Shown here: piece after piece, positions 1-12,930 of the stretch
How positions within the stretch are numbered: the stretch's first letter is position 1
Layout of the letters: each line of letters opens with the position of its first letter
Assembly (NCBI GenBank): GCA_964020975.1
Contig: OZ026629.1
Span: 48,487,046 to 48,551,045, forward strand
Reading direction: 5' to 3'
From: Hermodice carunculata
Lineage: Eukaryota; Annelida; Polychaeta; Eunicida; Amphinomidae
DNA length: 64,000 nucleotides
Notes under the pieces: generated by a model
Database searches by the model: none
Told to the model about the DNA's origin: nothing
Seen by the model: only the letters and a program-made list of their open reading frames with translations
Program-made: the position numbers and the translations under genes

Positions 1-1182
1 TCACGCTTCAAGACAGCAAATAGAAATAAAGGGAAATGGCTTCTTGAGCAAATGTTTTGAGCAAGCCACTTAATGGTGACTGGAACCCAGCAGCATAAGC
101 GTAGTTTAGGTGTCACCTTGAACACTTTAGATGTCTATTATCGGTTATGTAATTATTGCATTAAAATTTCGGGAACTATCTTCATTTGAGGGGACATTGA
201 AAGTATAATAATTACTTCTTATCGTAATTGCTTGATTGTAGTTGATTAATTTTTAGACAATAACATTAATATGATCTATCAGGTATAACTATTTTTGGAT
301 ATTAGCGTGGAATTGGTATTTCTGAAAAAGGATCATCCAATGTCTTAGTGACCCTTGACCAGAAAGTAAGTTTACTACACAAGGATGGTTGCTTATGTAA
401 TCATTGCAAGAGTTATATAAAAAGGCTTTAATTAAGAATCATGCCTGTGTTGGGGTGCAACCACGAAACTTTGAGTGGCATGTGACAGACTGCTATATGC
501 AAGCAAACATTGGCTTTTGTATTTTTGTGGAAACAAGATTAAGGATATCATTGACTGTCAAATTCAATGTAATAAAATTTTACAAATCGTTTCTCAAAAT
601 ATGCTGCATCATCACAAACATATCTTAAACATACATATTTCTCTGCTTCCCCTTCAGTAAATAATGAAATTGGGAACATGGACATCTAGAAACCACTTAC
701 TACCATGGCTGAATTCGCATGATTGTTCTATATTAAAGAATATTAGAACTGGACTATCACCTGAAACGTTGCAAAATTTACATAGCGCAGCTGTTTTCGC
801 TAGCCATACAGGTACAGCTGTTAAATGTTAACTTTCAGTTGTTGTCTTAAAACTCTTATTTCCTTCCTTTATTCATACAGGATACCTTTGATTCATGGTT
901 TCAGAACACCAGTGTTCTACACTAATGGCAACACCTTTCTGATCTCTTTTTACAGCCATATTATTTTTTGGCCAGAGTTCATGATTCTGCATTGCATATC
1001 GTAACAAGAAATTATTAATGCCATGAAGTGAGAAGTATTGGTTACTCTGAATTGGAATCCTTATGGAAAACACAGGTACATAAGATAACAGCTTATGTCA
1101 CACGTACGAGCAATAATTTTGGTAATTTACAGAAAAAACAGGAAAAATGCGGAATATGAAATAGGTGGGGAGAGTTAATTAA

Positions 1183-1223
<41 letters not shown>

Positions 1224-3185
1224 TATATGTATATCACACCTTGTGTAGTACTTTCGATAGTAGCCAGAAAGAAACTATATCCACCTTGATTAAAGTGCAT
1301 CTTAATTAAAATTTATGAGATGCATACATCCTTTGCGTACACAAGGTTGATACTTGTAACGTTTAAATTCAACAAAAGGCTTAACCTAGAATGAATTTCT
1401 ACCTTTGTTACTTTTCTCATGAAACTAAAAGTATTTCGGAAAAGTCTTTAGAAATTAGCATTACTTATATTGCTACCTAATTTACAAAGCATACATGAGC
1501 AGTTTTGAAATAAACACCATATACACATTCACCGTGACCATGGTGATAACGGAAGACCTAAAATCTACAAGCTTGATGTTCCTGAATTATGTATCGGATT
1601 GTAATTGTTGGGTAAAGCAAATTTGAGCAATCTTGTCCTTTTATGAACACCAGGTTCCTTTTGTGTTCTTGTCCAAATAATCTCTCTATTAAGCTCTAAA
1701 TCCGCCATTAAAAAAGAATACATTAGCTTTGCAATTATACATTGTCTCTCTGTCTTCACAAAAAATCAAATCCAATGCTGGTTTGCATCCAAGGTTCTAA
1801 TAGAATGGTAATTTGCATAAAATAAGCGTTAATCAGCCACAAATTACCCGAAATATTCATTGGTGCCAATGCACCAATATTTTGTTGATCACAGTAACAC
1901 TGCAATTTATATGCCAAACTGCGGGGGGGGGGGGGGGGGGAGCGGGGTTCACTTTCACAGGTAAAGTGAATAACAGGCAATTTCCACATGAAAATACCAT
2001 TTATGGATGCCTGGATAATAAATAAGACAACTTAAATTTTATATTTATTCACCTGGATATCTGAGCACAGACCACTCTGAAACTAAAATCTACATTATTG
2101 AGAATTTATTGGGGGCATGTGTCCTAATACCGAATAACAGGCTGACTTATGTTTGTTTAAACTTCATTTTGAAAGCAATTTTGCGCCCCCCCCCCCAAAA
2201 AAAAAGGTTTAAATGAGCATACTATTATTTATTAATTTTCCATATTTTGGTGTGCACCTCACTATAGCTTATTCATGCCACAATTTATTACGATATCAAT
2301 AAATATTTTGACTGGCTTTTTTCTAAAAACTTCTTCACCTCCAAATATGAACTTCGGAAACTCTTTGCTAAATTAACTCGGCACGATGAAAAATGAATCG
2401 TACTATGAGATGATCAGGCATCATTAGCATTGTGACCAATCAGCTGAAGTTGAAAACGGTTCAATTAAAGACAAGCATGAGCATGAACATAACTTCATAG
2501 AACGGTAAGACTTGAATAAGCAATAAACAATACAATATTAAATGGATATTTAAAAAAGGATTCAATTCCATGTGGACAACATGATAATAATAATTACTGG
2601 CATGAGAAACAGAGGTTGACAACAGTTTTCAACAATGCTAGGGAAGCTGCCCCAACACTTTGAGCAAACAAGAACCACACATAAACAAAAACCCGTCACT
2701 TATCAAAGGATCACGGTCAAAATGTATGATCTAAAATTCTATACCTTTTCCTACTGAAAGATGTTATCTGAACAACTAATGAAAAGAAACTTCATGTAGC
2801 TTTTTTCAGCCTTCAAACCACAGAATTGAAAATTCTTTTGCACAGCAAAATTTGGAACCTGCTATAATTCGAAACTTATAGGAATGTTTAATGCAGATTC
2901 GGATGTAACTATTTGCTAATTTGCATGTACATCAGAAGATTTTATTAGAGCTACAATTTGCTGCTGTTTGTTCAGAATGATATCAAATATTCCATATACT
3001 TTTTTTTTTATTTTTGGGGAACTTGACTCGGTCGACAGGCCTAATCGACAGTGATAAGCTAATGACATTATTGGATGCATTATCAACAAGGAGCAAAAAC
3101 ATACTTATCACGCATCTCCTGCAGGCACTGAACAACAGCTGGATTTGTCAGAATAAGATCGGGTTTGAGGGGGAGGGGGTTGGTC
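1..3185. other. Gene-free AT-rich stretch
   Basis: No open reading frame here exceeds about 80 codons with protein-like content, and no family was recognised. The block contains a TA microsatellite (1187-1220), an 18-base G run (1923-1940) and a C11A9 run (2186-2205). The remainder is AT-rich unique-looking sequence. Confidence 0.6.
1187..1220. repeat. (TA)n microsatellite
   Basis: Uninterrupted TA dinucleotides, preceded by a short TTAA-rich run. Confidence 0.95.
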
Positions 3186-3440
3186 TTTTTTGTCCTGTTG
3201 TTTCTTTTTGTTTCTTTTTTTTTTTTTTTTTTTTTTTTGTTTCTTTTTTAGTTCTTTTTCGTGTTTTTTTTCCTTTTTTTCGTTTTTGCCTTTTTTTCTG
3301 TTTTTTTTTCTTTTTTGTTTCTTTCTTTGTCTTTTTTTTGTATAATTTTTGCCTTTTTTTCTGTTTTTTTTTTCTTTTTTGTTTTTTTCTTTGTCTTTTT
3401 TTTGTATAATTTTCTTTTCTTTTCTTTTTTTCCCTCTTTG
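3186..3440. repeat. T-rich low-complexity block with a 63-bp tandem duplication
   Basis: Almost pure T with scattered C and G. Within it a unit beginning GCCTTTTTTTCTG and ending TATAATTTT occurs twice, at 3288-3350 and 3351-3413, nearly identically. The Phe-rich reading frames on the plus strand and Lys-rich frames on the minus strand are products of this composition, not genes. Confidence 0.9.
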
Positions 3441-5015
3441 TACAGATGTGTCTGATTTTTCTTGTCTATTCATCAAAGACGAAAATATCATCAAAACCAT
3501 GCTTCCTTGCCTATATATTCTAGGATAGTCGTCAACATATAACTTTATCCTTTTTGTCTTTTTTCTATGCAATTTTCTGATGTTCACAGTGTTTAGGCCA
3601 TTTGAAATTAACATAGTGCATTAATTAATATTTGGGTTGATCGGCAGCAATTTTATGACCGCAATGATTAGAAGCATAAGGTGAATTATGACAAGGACAT
3701 AGGTATATTTCTTCTTTATAGTCACACAGATTAAATATTTTAACAACGTTTGTATGGCTAAATATCTTTGAAATAGTAGTTTATTGCATATCTGCATGAA
3801 TTTAAAGAGCAACACTACCAAGGTACGCTGTTATGCTTGATTACAACTTCCTTTTATGCAATATATCGGACAGAGTTTTGTAATGAACACCCCATCATAA
3901 TGTAGTGATTTCACAAAATCATGCTTTGAAACATGGTGTTATGGTTTTGTTGTCTTCTGTCAAACAAGTCCATGTCGTTTTGATACAACCTTATGAAGGT
4001 CTCTCATAAGAATCGGATAACCACTGTTATGACTCATAGTGAACCTGAGGGAAAGAACTACATGTCATCATACCTGGGTATGCAGTGAAAATATCGATAA
4101 TGATTCTTCGGTGGGTGTTGCTTTCAAAATGTACCAGTGTTGTGATTATGAGTAAAATCATAATAATTGTGTCGGAGAGAATACAGAAATATGCTGGTTG
4201 TAGGCACTAATTACTGTTACTGTGATTAGTTATTTAAAAAAAAAAGAAGCAGAAAAAAAAACAAGATGCTGTACTCATTTTGCCCCAGGTTAAACCAGCA
4301 ACTGCTTATTCAATCTGCATAAGACTGTACCTGCGAAGATCAGGCACATTTTACAGTGAAGAAAACCTCAAAAAGATGTAAAATGTATAAGACGCTATCA
4401 GATACAATGGTTCTGACCACAACAAACAGGATTGCAGGGAGTTTGGCTTGGATAAAGGAGAAACAAGGTTTAGGGCCTCCTTGCAGTATATGTATCATGG
4501 CAATTTCTTATGCTCGCTTGTTTCTTGTTGTTTGTCAAAATGGTATCAGCTTATCATGACCAGTTGCATGTAATGCAAACGTGGGTTTGAAGACATTGTC
4601 TAGTTTGTAGATGGGCTTATCTGCCATCTTTAATAATGAATATCAATGCTGGTGTTCAATTCTACATTTTCACATCTGATACTTGAGAAACGCATCACAC
4701 ATCTTAAACACAATGCACTGAAACAATTATATCAGTTTTTTCTTTGCATATTTTTTTTAAGATTCCAGGTGGTCATCTGCAGTATGTTAGCACAGATTGT
4801 AGTTGTAGAATCATAGTCCGTATTTGCAGACACGCTCTGGCTGGCATAACAGACTATTTGCAACCATATGGACACGAAGTATTTGATTCTCTTTGTGCAT
4901 GTGCATACATATATATGAATATATTTTTTGAGGTTTTAACAAAGGTATTCATCTTTTACATATTAACCAGTGTGCTAGTAAATCATATCTCAATTGTAAA
5001 GCCATGAAAGCTTCA
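3441..5015. other. Gene-free stretch
   Basis: Only short frames without recognisable domains are present. No RNA gene or transposon signature was seen in this AT-rich sequence. Confidence 0.5.
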
Positions 5016-5380
<365 letters not shown>

Positions 5381-5390
5381 GTAGTGAGTA

Positions 5391-5515
5391 AATGAATAAA
5401 TAAATAGATAGATAGCTAGAAAAAGAAATAAATAAATAGATAGATAGCTAGAAAAAGAAATAAATAAATGAAGGAATTAATGAATAAAAAAATAATAAAT
5501 AAATAAATAAATTAA
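5391..5515. repeat. Two-copy 32-bp repeat and AAT/AAAT run
   Basis: A unit containing GATAGATAGCTAGAAAAAG occurs twice with a 32-base period (landmarks at 5411 and 5443), followed by AAATAAAT-type sequence. It looks like decay at the edge of the GATA array. Confidence 0.8.
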
Positions 5516-5551
5516 TCAATATTTCTTTCTACTGTTTCAATGAATCAATGG

Positions 5552-5577
5552 TATATATATATATATATATATATATA
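5552..5577. repeat. (TA)n microsatellite
   Basis: Pure TA run. Confidence 0.95.
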
Positions 5578-6116
5578 AAGAAAGTCGTCTCTGCGTTGGC
5601 AATATATGGTAAATTTGGAACACTGATAATCAAAAAAAACCCTAGAAATGTGTGGGTTGTTTTTTTTTTTTAAGTGGGTCAAGACGTTTCTGTGTTGATC
5701 AGTTATGGTGCGTTTTCAACACTTACCATCAAGAAACACCTTGACACGTTTCCTTTTAGGTAACGAAGGCTACCAATTTGTTGACTAAAGTCTGATTATT
5801 TCGCGAATACCATGAATGATTTTTTACTGAAATTTTAAAAGCAATTAATCTTCTTATAAAGAGACCAAATAGAGTAATTCCGGCTGTAGGACTCTGCGTA
5901 TATAAGTCTTGTATCAAACTGCATTTTTTGAAGCATGAAGGAGGCAAGGGCTAGCATAGCTGTTCACTAAATGGTAACAAATGAATAGCACTGCAATTTA
6001 ACTTGGTCATTACAGCATTGTGTTCTCTATTATGATGTGTAGTTTTCTTATATGTTACAACTCTGTTCCGATAGAAGGCCCAATCCATAAAGTTTCTAAC
6101 GACTGCAAAGCTAAAT

Positions 6117-6143
6117 CTGTCAGACTCAGACTCAGACTCAGAC
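6117..6143 (-). repeat. LINE 3' hexamer tail
   Basis: The hexamer AGACTC is repeated about four times. It lies exactly where the 3' end of the minus-strand LINE should be and marks its insertion boundary. Confidence 0.75.
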
Positions 6144-6995
6144 TTCTTTTATTTCACCGTAATACGCACATATACATATGCATATAATATGGGATTCAAT
6201 ACATGTATGTAGTAGGTGAGGAGACTTCCATTAAGGCGAGGAACGCCGCCATCATGGTAGCCACCTTGCTGATAGTTGAGACTTGACAAAATTTCTTGAC
6301 AATTAAATTAATAAAGGTGCTTTAACTTTAACAATATGTTCCAGATAAGCTTCAGTGAACTTTATGTACATGGATTGGATCCTAAAATTTCATGTTGCAC
6401 ATTAAATGTGAATTAATTAATGTTATGCAAGTGTAACGCAGACATAGCAGTTTGGCTTAGGGCAAACATGAGAGTATTCATTAACATAGTGCATTTTTGC
6501 ATAAAAAAAACAAAAAAAACCCGAGATTTACTATGAGTGTGTACTTTATCTTTTACAATGTTAGGAATGCTACTAAAAGTATCCACTAGATAATGCCTTA
6601 AACGATTTCTTGTAGCACCAAGTCTTGTTTCTGTACTAAAATATATTATTTTGATTTCTTGTGTGATGTACATGGTTCATTATAAGTAAATTGTCAATAA
6701 AGTATGCTGGTAATTGTTTGTGGACTAGTTTATAATAGAATTTCAATTGTTGGTGGCTGAACATATCCTTGAGCTTTAACATTTTTATATCTCTGAAGAG
6801 TGGCTCTGTATGTGCCAGATAACTACTGTGGCTTATTATCCTTATTCCTTTTTTTTTGCAGGGACTCAGGTCGGGGGCCTTTGTGCCCCCATGTTAAGAT
6901 GTGATAATTTAAATGTGAAGTTTTAATGAGTTATATATTGTAATTAAAATATTTTGATGGATGTAATCCCTGATCTCATACGTTATACCATTGGA

Positions 6996-7217
6996 TTAAG
7001 AAACTTTAGCAATAACTTTGTCCACATGAATGTTCCAGCTGAGGTGCTTGTCCATTTGGTGGAACATATTTTTTTCAAATATCTTAGAAAAGGAAGGTAA
7101 TATAGAAGCTAGCCTATAGTTTTCAAATATACTAGCATATCCTTTTTTATGTATTGGAGTCACTTTAGCAATTTTTAAATTATTAGGAAAAATAGCTGTG
7201 GCAAAGGTCTGGTTCAC
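6996..7217 (-). pseudogene. LINE reverse transcriptase N-terminal fragment
   Basis: The frame contains the palm/fingers entry motif of LINE reverse transcriptases (KVTPIHKKG, then a degenerate NYRPIS-type motif, then SKIFEK). It is part of the minus-strand LINE. Downstream motifs such as F/YADD are not readable in this frame. Confidence 0.85.
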
Positions 7218-8203
7218 GATAACTTACAAAGACTTTGCAATTATGGGTTCCATTGATATAAGTGATTCGGTTTAAATTCCATCCTGACCACAGCTGGTTT
7301 TAGTCCCAAGAGAGTCAATACTTTTTAGCAATGTCCCATTCTGACACTGGCTTAAAACTTAAACTGTGTCTAATTAGTGTTTGTAGGTAGTCATTAAAAC
7401 TTGCATTTTGAAAATGATTTATCTTCTTCGCTAATGTAAGCCCTATTTCTGTACAATATTTGTTAAAACGATCAGCTATTTTTTGTTTGTCAGTAGTTAT
7501 TTCTTCATTTACTTGAAAAGATTCTGGGGAATTTGATTTGTTAATTCTTTTATTAAAAATTTCCTTAATAGTTTTCCAGGTATTCTTCATATCTCCTTTG
7601 AACCTGTTAAAACGTTAACTGTAATAGTTTTTCTTAGCAAGATTAATATTTTTCTTGAGAATATAGTTATATGTATGTAAGTTTGATTTACATATATCAT
7701 ATTCAGGAGCTTTGATAGGAGTTTTTTATTCAACTCCTTATACATTTTATCTCTATAAGCTATAGCAAAAATGATACCTCTAGTTATCCAGCTAGATTTT
7801 TTTAATGGTTGTATTTACTGAATTTCGTATTTTTAACTGGGAAGTTCCTACCGAAAGCTTCTTTACAGACTTTTTCCAAAATGTTATAGTTATCCGACGG
7901 ATCTGCATTAGTATCTGTGTCTAATTTATCATAGATATTTGATCTGACTAGGTCATTTCGAAAGTTCAGTTGAGAAGTTGGACTGCATGATTTAACTTTA
8001 ATATACACCATTATTTGGTTCAAAGACTTTAACGTAATCTAGTGAAATCAGATAAGGAAAATGACCTAAAATCTGACTTGTTCTGATGCCTGACGTGGTA
8101 GAGATTTATCAAAGTTCGTAAATTTAAGAAGATAATTATCAATTAGAGAGCCTTGACATTCTGCAAGCCTTGTTGGAAATGTTTTTGGGGGAAGAAAACT
8201 TAA

Positions 8204-8659
8204 TTATGTGATAGTGTGAAAGTATGTGTGCACTATGTTTTTCTCATTTATTCTTAAAAGATCTATTTTCAAATCACCTGCTTTTATTATCTCACCACTA
8301 TGATTATTTAAGTGCTCAAGCACTAAAGTAAACTCATTTATAAATGAAACATAGTTCTTATTTATATCCCTTGGAGGTCTGTACAGATTTCCAAGGACAT
8401 TTTTTTTTTTTTGGTGGATTTTGTCACTCTTAATTTCTATAGATTGGCCTTCCCAGATATTAGATTCCTTGTAAATATTCAGTGTATTATTGTTAAAGCA
8501 ATCCCTCAGGTAGATTGCTAGTCCACCATGAGATGAGCAGATACAGCTTTGTGTGATTAGATTATAATCATCGAGTTGTAAAAGTGATACATCAGATTGA
8601 TTGGTGATCCAAGTTCCATGAAGACATATTGCACTAAACATACTTTGATTTTCCTTCAA
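8204..8659 (-). pseudogene. LINE endonuclease domain fragment
   Basis: This 151-codon frame is part of the LINE at 6116-8920. It shows HGTW, a GGLAIYLRD segment typical of the endonuclease fold, NLYRPP, and GDLKIDLL, in family order. In intact elements this domain nicks target DNA to prime reverse transcription. The frame is closed before the remaining endonuclease motifs. Confidence 0.85.
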
Positions 8660-8920
8660 GTTTTCAACTAGAATTTTTATCTGATCAAATTAGGCATTTA
8701 AAGGTGCACTGTTCAGGCTTAATGTTGTGAATTGTTCCCTCTTTCCTTGAAGAGTGTTTATGAGATCATATATGTCAAAATATGGGGACATTAAAAGTTG
8801 GCGTCTCAGTATTCTCTTCCATTGAATCATTGAGCTAGTGAGTAAATGAATTTAATCCCATTCCTTCCAAGTTTGACAGTATATCATCCTCGTTATAGTT
8901 GTCCATTTATAAGGATTGTT

Positions 8921-11020
8921 AGTGTTACAGATGAGCTACCGAGTCTTTACATATATTCTCGAAGCATGCAAATATACCAAGGAACAATGATCAATACAAG
9001 TAATTTTGTCACCTGCTGCTTAAAGCTAACATGGTTTACGATACCGAAAATGGCAATTGAGAAAATATGTGTATCTGTAAAAGGTAGAGAGTCAAGTGAA
9101 AAAAGTTGGAAGTCAAAAAGAAAGAAACAAGTGGAAACATGGACAGCATAACTCCCGTAAGCAAGGTATTCAGCATTTCAAACGAGAGGCTCCTTAAATT
9201 TAGACTACTTTTTACATAAACTGGTTCAGTCTGACATATATTTTTCCGAAAAGAACCAGAGTTTGTAGCTAATGAATAATATCCCAGCAGTTGTGACGAC
9301 CAGTCTAAGTTACCAATTACCTTTTATGGAGACTGTTTGTCTCCTGTGTGGAGTCAAATTATCTTTGTACACTTGTATTGAAAGCTGCAAGTATTTTTTT
9401 TAATAATTGCTCCATATCTGCCTTTTGACTTGTTTGACTTTGCCGTTATCATTGGATTGGAATATATACATGTGGCTAATCTTTTTTCTGAATTAGTTGT
9501 AAAACATTTGAAATCGGGTAGCATTGTAAATGTGTCTGTCAGGAATGAAGACAGAAATGAAGGGTAATATGACCAGCTAAAATCAAATTGTCGCAAACAT
9601 ATGCATGGATTACCTAGAACACACATTTTTTTATTTTCAGAATAGACAGAAATTAACCCATGGTTAAGTAAGCTGTTAGCTACCGAAATGTCAAGCCGTT
9701 TTTCTGTGATCCATCAATCAAATTGGATGTCCTTCCACAAGATCTCACATGGTTCACTAATATGAAACAGCCTAAAATACTTATGGTCATTTTATAAACT
9801 GCCCACTATCCGTCGGTAAAACATTTACAATTATTTAGGCGAAATTTCTATTTCAGTTAGAATGACTTATAATCTGTTGCTTTCTCGTATGTCATTATCT
9901 CAGTTAACGCAAAATATAAAGAAAGTTAATCTGCTTTCTGATTTGTCACCCCTGAGGACGTCTGGCCCTCAGGCAACTTTAACCGTGCAACAAATAGTTC
10001 GCATAATTCTTGGTGGTGGAGAGACGGGTTCACGAACACACTGGACGTCAACTAAGGCTAGACTGCTTATCCAGGTCAAGGTATATAGTATTTTACGAAG
10101 CATTGAAGATAGTAACTTTTTCAAATTTTCCATGTTTTCTGTCAGCAATTTTGGAAACATACACCTGTATGAGTCCATCTTTGTCACCTGAATAGATTCA
10201 GACAGGTTACTGCCGTGACCTAAACGTCATAACACTATCTGTTATAATAGTATATTGGGGTGACCATAATGACATTTGTTGAATATTGACATAATCAGGT
10301 GTCTATGTGTTATGTAGTGTTCTTGTGTAGCAAATGGTGCGAAATTTGCTGAAAGTAACTTAGCAAAAAACAAGGCGACTTTACAACACTCATTATTTTT
10401 CATTAGAGGTGTTTTCGTTGGAATGATAACAGACACAAAAAGGTAGAAAGAAAAAATAAAGAAAGTATTGCAAGGAATTATTGATTGTTAGAGTTAAATC
10501 AAGACATAATTGATGGGGCTCGATATGTCACATATGTAGATAGGCATTGAAATGAAGGTGGGTGACTAAAAGATTCTACTTATCCTTACTGTACTTCATG
10601 CTATTGTAGATGCCATTTAGTTTAATGCGGGTGGGCGGCCTAATGTGTAATTTGTTGCTTCCTGCTCATAATGAATTCAAAGTTAAGATACAACTGAGGA
10701 ACAACTTAGAAATATTGACGAAATGAGTGATTGCCACACTTTTGCTTGCCAAAGGGGAACCAACATATCCTGAGCACTGTTTAACAGGAGTAAAACAGAA
10801 AGCAATGCATTTTAAATTTTTATTGAGTTATGAAAGCATTTATCCAGTAGAAGATATAAATCAGAGCCTCTCTCACAGAAGAGCTGCATACCACCTACAC
10901 AAGTCCAGACCTTTTAGGCAACGTGTGCATTCAATCAACATCATGGGGTGGACCGAGAATTGAGGGCAGACCAAACGATACCAACATGTGATGCCATAAT
11001 TCATAATATAATTATCATTG
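8921..11020. other. Gene-free stretch
   Basis: Open frames of 60-109 codons occur (for example 9862-10191 plus and 10727-10963 plus), but none shows a recognisable domain or codon structure. No repeat family was identified. Confidence 0.5.
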
Positions 11021-11034
11021 TTATTATTATTATT

Positions 11035-11126
<92 letters not shown>

Positions 11127-11130
11127 CATT
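11021..11130. repeat. (ATT)n/(ATC)n trinucleotide array
   Basis: TTA units flank a central block of TCA units, giving an all-isoleucine frame on the plus strand. Confidence 0.97.
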
Positions 11131-11454
11131 TACGTTATCATTATTATTAACTCATATGTTAAAGGATTAATTATTCTGACGTAATTGATCTAACATATGA
11201 AAATATGTGCCTTGCGCCCAGCAATCCAAAGACATTATGATCATGCAACTCTAGAAAAACTTTTGAAACCATGTGTGAAAATGGGCTGTTCATATGTAGG
11301 TCACCATGAAAAAGTTTATCACAGATACTGATACAATTTATTTGCGCTCATACAAAACAAATTGGAACTTTGAAGCTATCTGTATGATTTTGCATCCTTT
11401 ACTCTTGTTACTGGAAGATGTAAGTGCAAATCTTCAGGGACCATATGCATAGTG

Positions 11455-11690
11455 GTGGTCTAGCTGTGGTTTAGCTTATTCCAAGGAACAACCATGGGGT
11501 AAATTCTAATCCGTATGTAAAAAGGGGTTGCAAAGTTACTCCTGGTGTAAATTTATTCCTGATTTAAGAATCCGTATGAAAGAAGGAAGTATAGCTTAAT
11601 CCATGGTGTCGATGGGCAAAAACTGCCCCAGATTTCTAAACCAGCCAGGGGGATAGTTTAACGGAGGTGTAAGTCCCAATGAAAGCCAAT
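11455..11690. repeat. Degenerate tandem repeat, period about 63 bp
   Basis: ATCCGTATG followed by a purine run recurs at about 11509 and 11572. Weaker matches (TTTAGCTTATTCC before, ATAGTTTAACGG and CCAATGAAAG after) suggest about four eroded units. Confidence 0.65.
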
Positions 11691-11699
11691 TTCCCTGTA

Positions 11700-12515
11700 T
11701 GCGAGGGACCTGTTATGATATGTAAAGTAAATAAATATACCACTGTACATTTAGTGAAGGTTCAAATATGGTAAAATGCTCAATAGTGATATCATCAGCA
11801 CGAAAGAACAGCTTCACTTTGCATACCTTTTCTTGTTACCATTAATTAACAAAATTGACTGTGTGTACATTATTCAAACATGCCAAATGGACTCACTTTT
11901 CCAATATGAAATGTGTTTGAACCACTACAAATCTACACATGAAAATACTGTAATCACAGAAATCCACAGTGTATCCATTACTAGTATGAAAAAGAATGGC
12001 CGTTTTCTTGAAACTAAATATTTTATTGCAAAACTGTTCTTGTACTCATCAAGGAATACATCAAGGCACTATTCTTTTACTCTCATTAAAAACATTGTTT
12101 TGAGTGGAAACAAAATTAAAGTAAGATTTTAACTTAAACTGGTTTAACAAATGAAAGCCATCATATAACTGTTGAAATACCGGACCAGTCACATGTTATA
12201 CCAATGGTTCAATTTACTGCAAAGGGCAAAAATGATCTTTTTCAACTTTTCAGCACCTTGTTTTGCTTAAAATAACAAATTCAACTAAAAGTATGAATAT
12301 TTATATAATACGCGATTATTTTTAGAAAAATATCAGTAAATTAATGTCACAAGTGACTGAATAATGTCGCAGTAAAGGTCGCTTTCAACAAGATCAAGTA
12401 TTGCATTGCAAATACATAATCCGCCACCAGAGAATAGGTGGTACAGTTGACCCAATTTTTGTGGGCAACACACCGCTAACTCATAATGTGTTAACACACG
12501 GTGGTAGGTGTACAT
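11700..12515. other. Gene-free stretch
   Basis: The longest frame (11776-12132 plus, 118 codons) has no recognised domain and lies in AT-rich sequence. It could be chance or an unrecognised small exon. Confidence 0.4.
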
Positions 12516-12519
12516 GTTA

Positions 12520-12930
12520 CCCTATATGAAGTATAGCCTAGACAAAATAAAACAATATAAGACGTCAAAGATCAAGGTCAATGTGAGCCAAGTTAGGGTG
12601 CGATCCGCCCTTATGCAATGAAGTGTTCCGCCACTAAAAGTGGTAGAATCAATTCTTATGAAACAGGGAACATGGCTAGTATAAGACAAGGGGAAACGTT
12701 ATGTGGGGTGAAGGCAGGAAATACGTTGCTGTGACCCAGGTTTGGCGTATGACAGGTATTCTTGAAGTGTTTAAAAACAAAATTTGGTTTGTATGGGCTA
12801 GCGTATATGATATTTGGCCTGGTCAAGGTAAAATTATATGAGGGGTCAAAGATACAGGTCATAGTAACCCAATGTTTAGTGCATGAAACACGCCTATCCC
12901 GTTAAATGTACAGCAGCGAAATGTCCTTGG
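12520..12930. repeat. Three-unit satellite, period about 138 bp
   Basis: Three aligned blocks share a GGTCAA(A)G...GTGA(C/G)CCAAGTT-like core, at about 12568, 12705 and 12844. Each is preceded by a CTAGT/CTGGTC...AAGG...TATG segment. The units differ from one another by a quarter or more, so the array is old. Confidence 0.7.

Larger units (their letters stand above)
6116..8920 (-). mobile_element. Decayed non-LTR retrotransposon (LINE, CR1/Jockey-like), minus strand
   Basis: Read on the minus strand, the 5' part carries an apurinic-type endonuclease: a start resembling 'LSLN' near 8735, an HGTW that corresponds to the family's ETW, NLYRPP, and GDLKIDLL (family GDFNID). The reverse transcriptase follows, with IAKVTPIHKKG and a degenerate NYR.ASILPSFSKIFEK motif at about 7080-7170. 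A LINE-type C-terminal segment lies at 6413-6673. The 3' end is a short array of the hexamer AGACTC at 6117-6143 (GAGTCT on the minus strand), as expected for a LINE tail. The reading frame is broken into at least five pieces, so the copy is dead. The catalytic aspartate block of the RT is not clear. Clade assignment is tentative. Confidence 0.88.

Noticed and set aside
3108-3614. A 168-codon Lys-rich minus-strand frame
   Set aside because: Arises from the T-rich block, with no domain; its ends are ordinary AT-rich sequence.
11776-12132. A 118-codon plus-strand frame as a possible gene
   Set aside because: AT-rich with no recognisable family; length is compatible with chance at this base composition.
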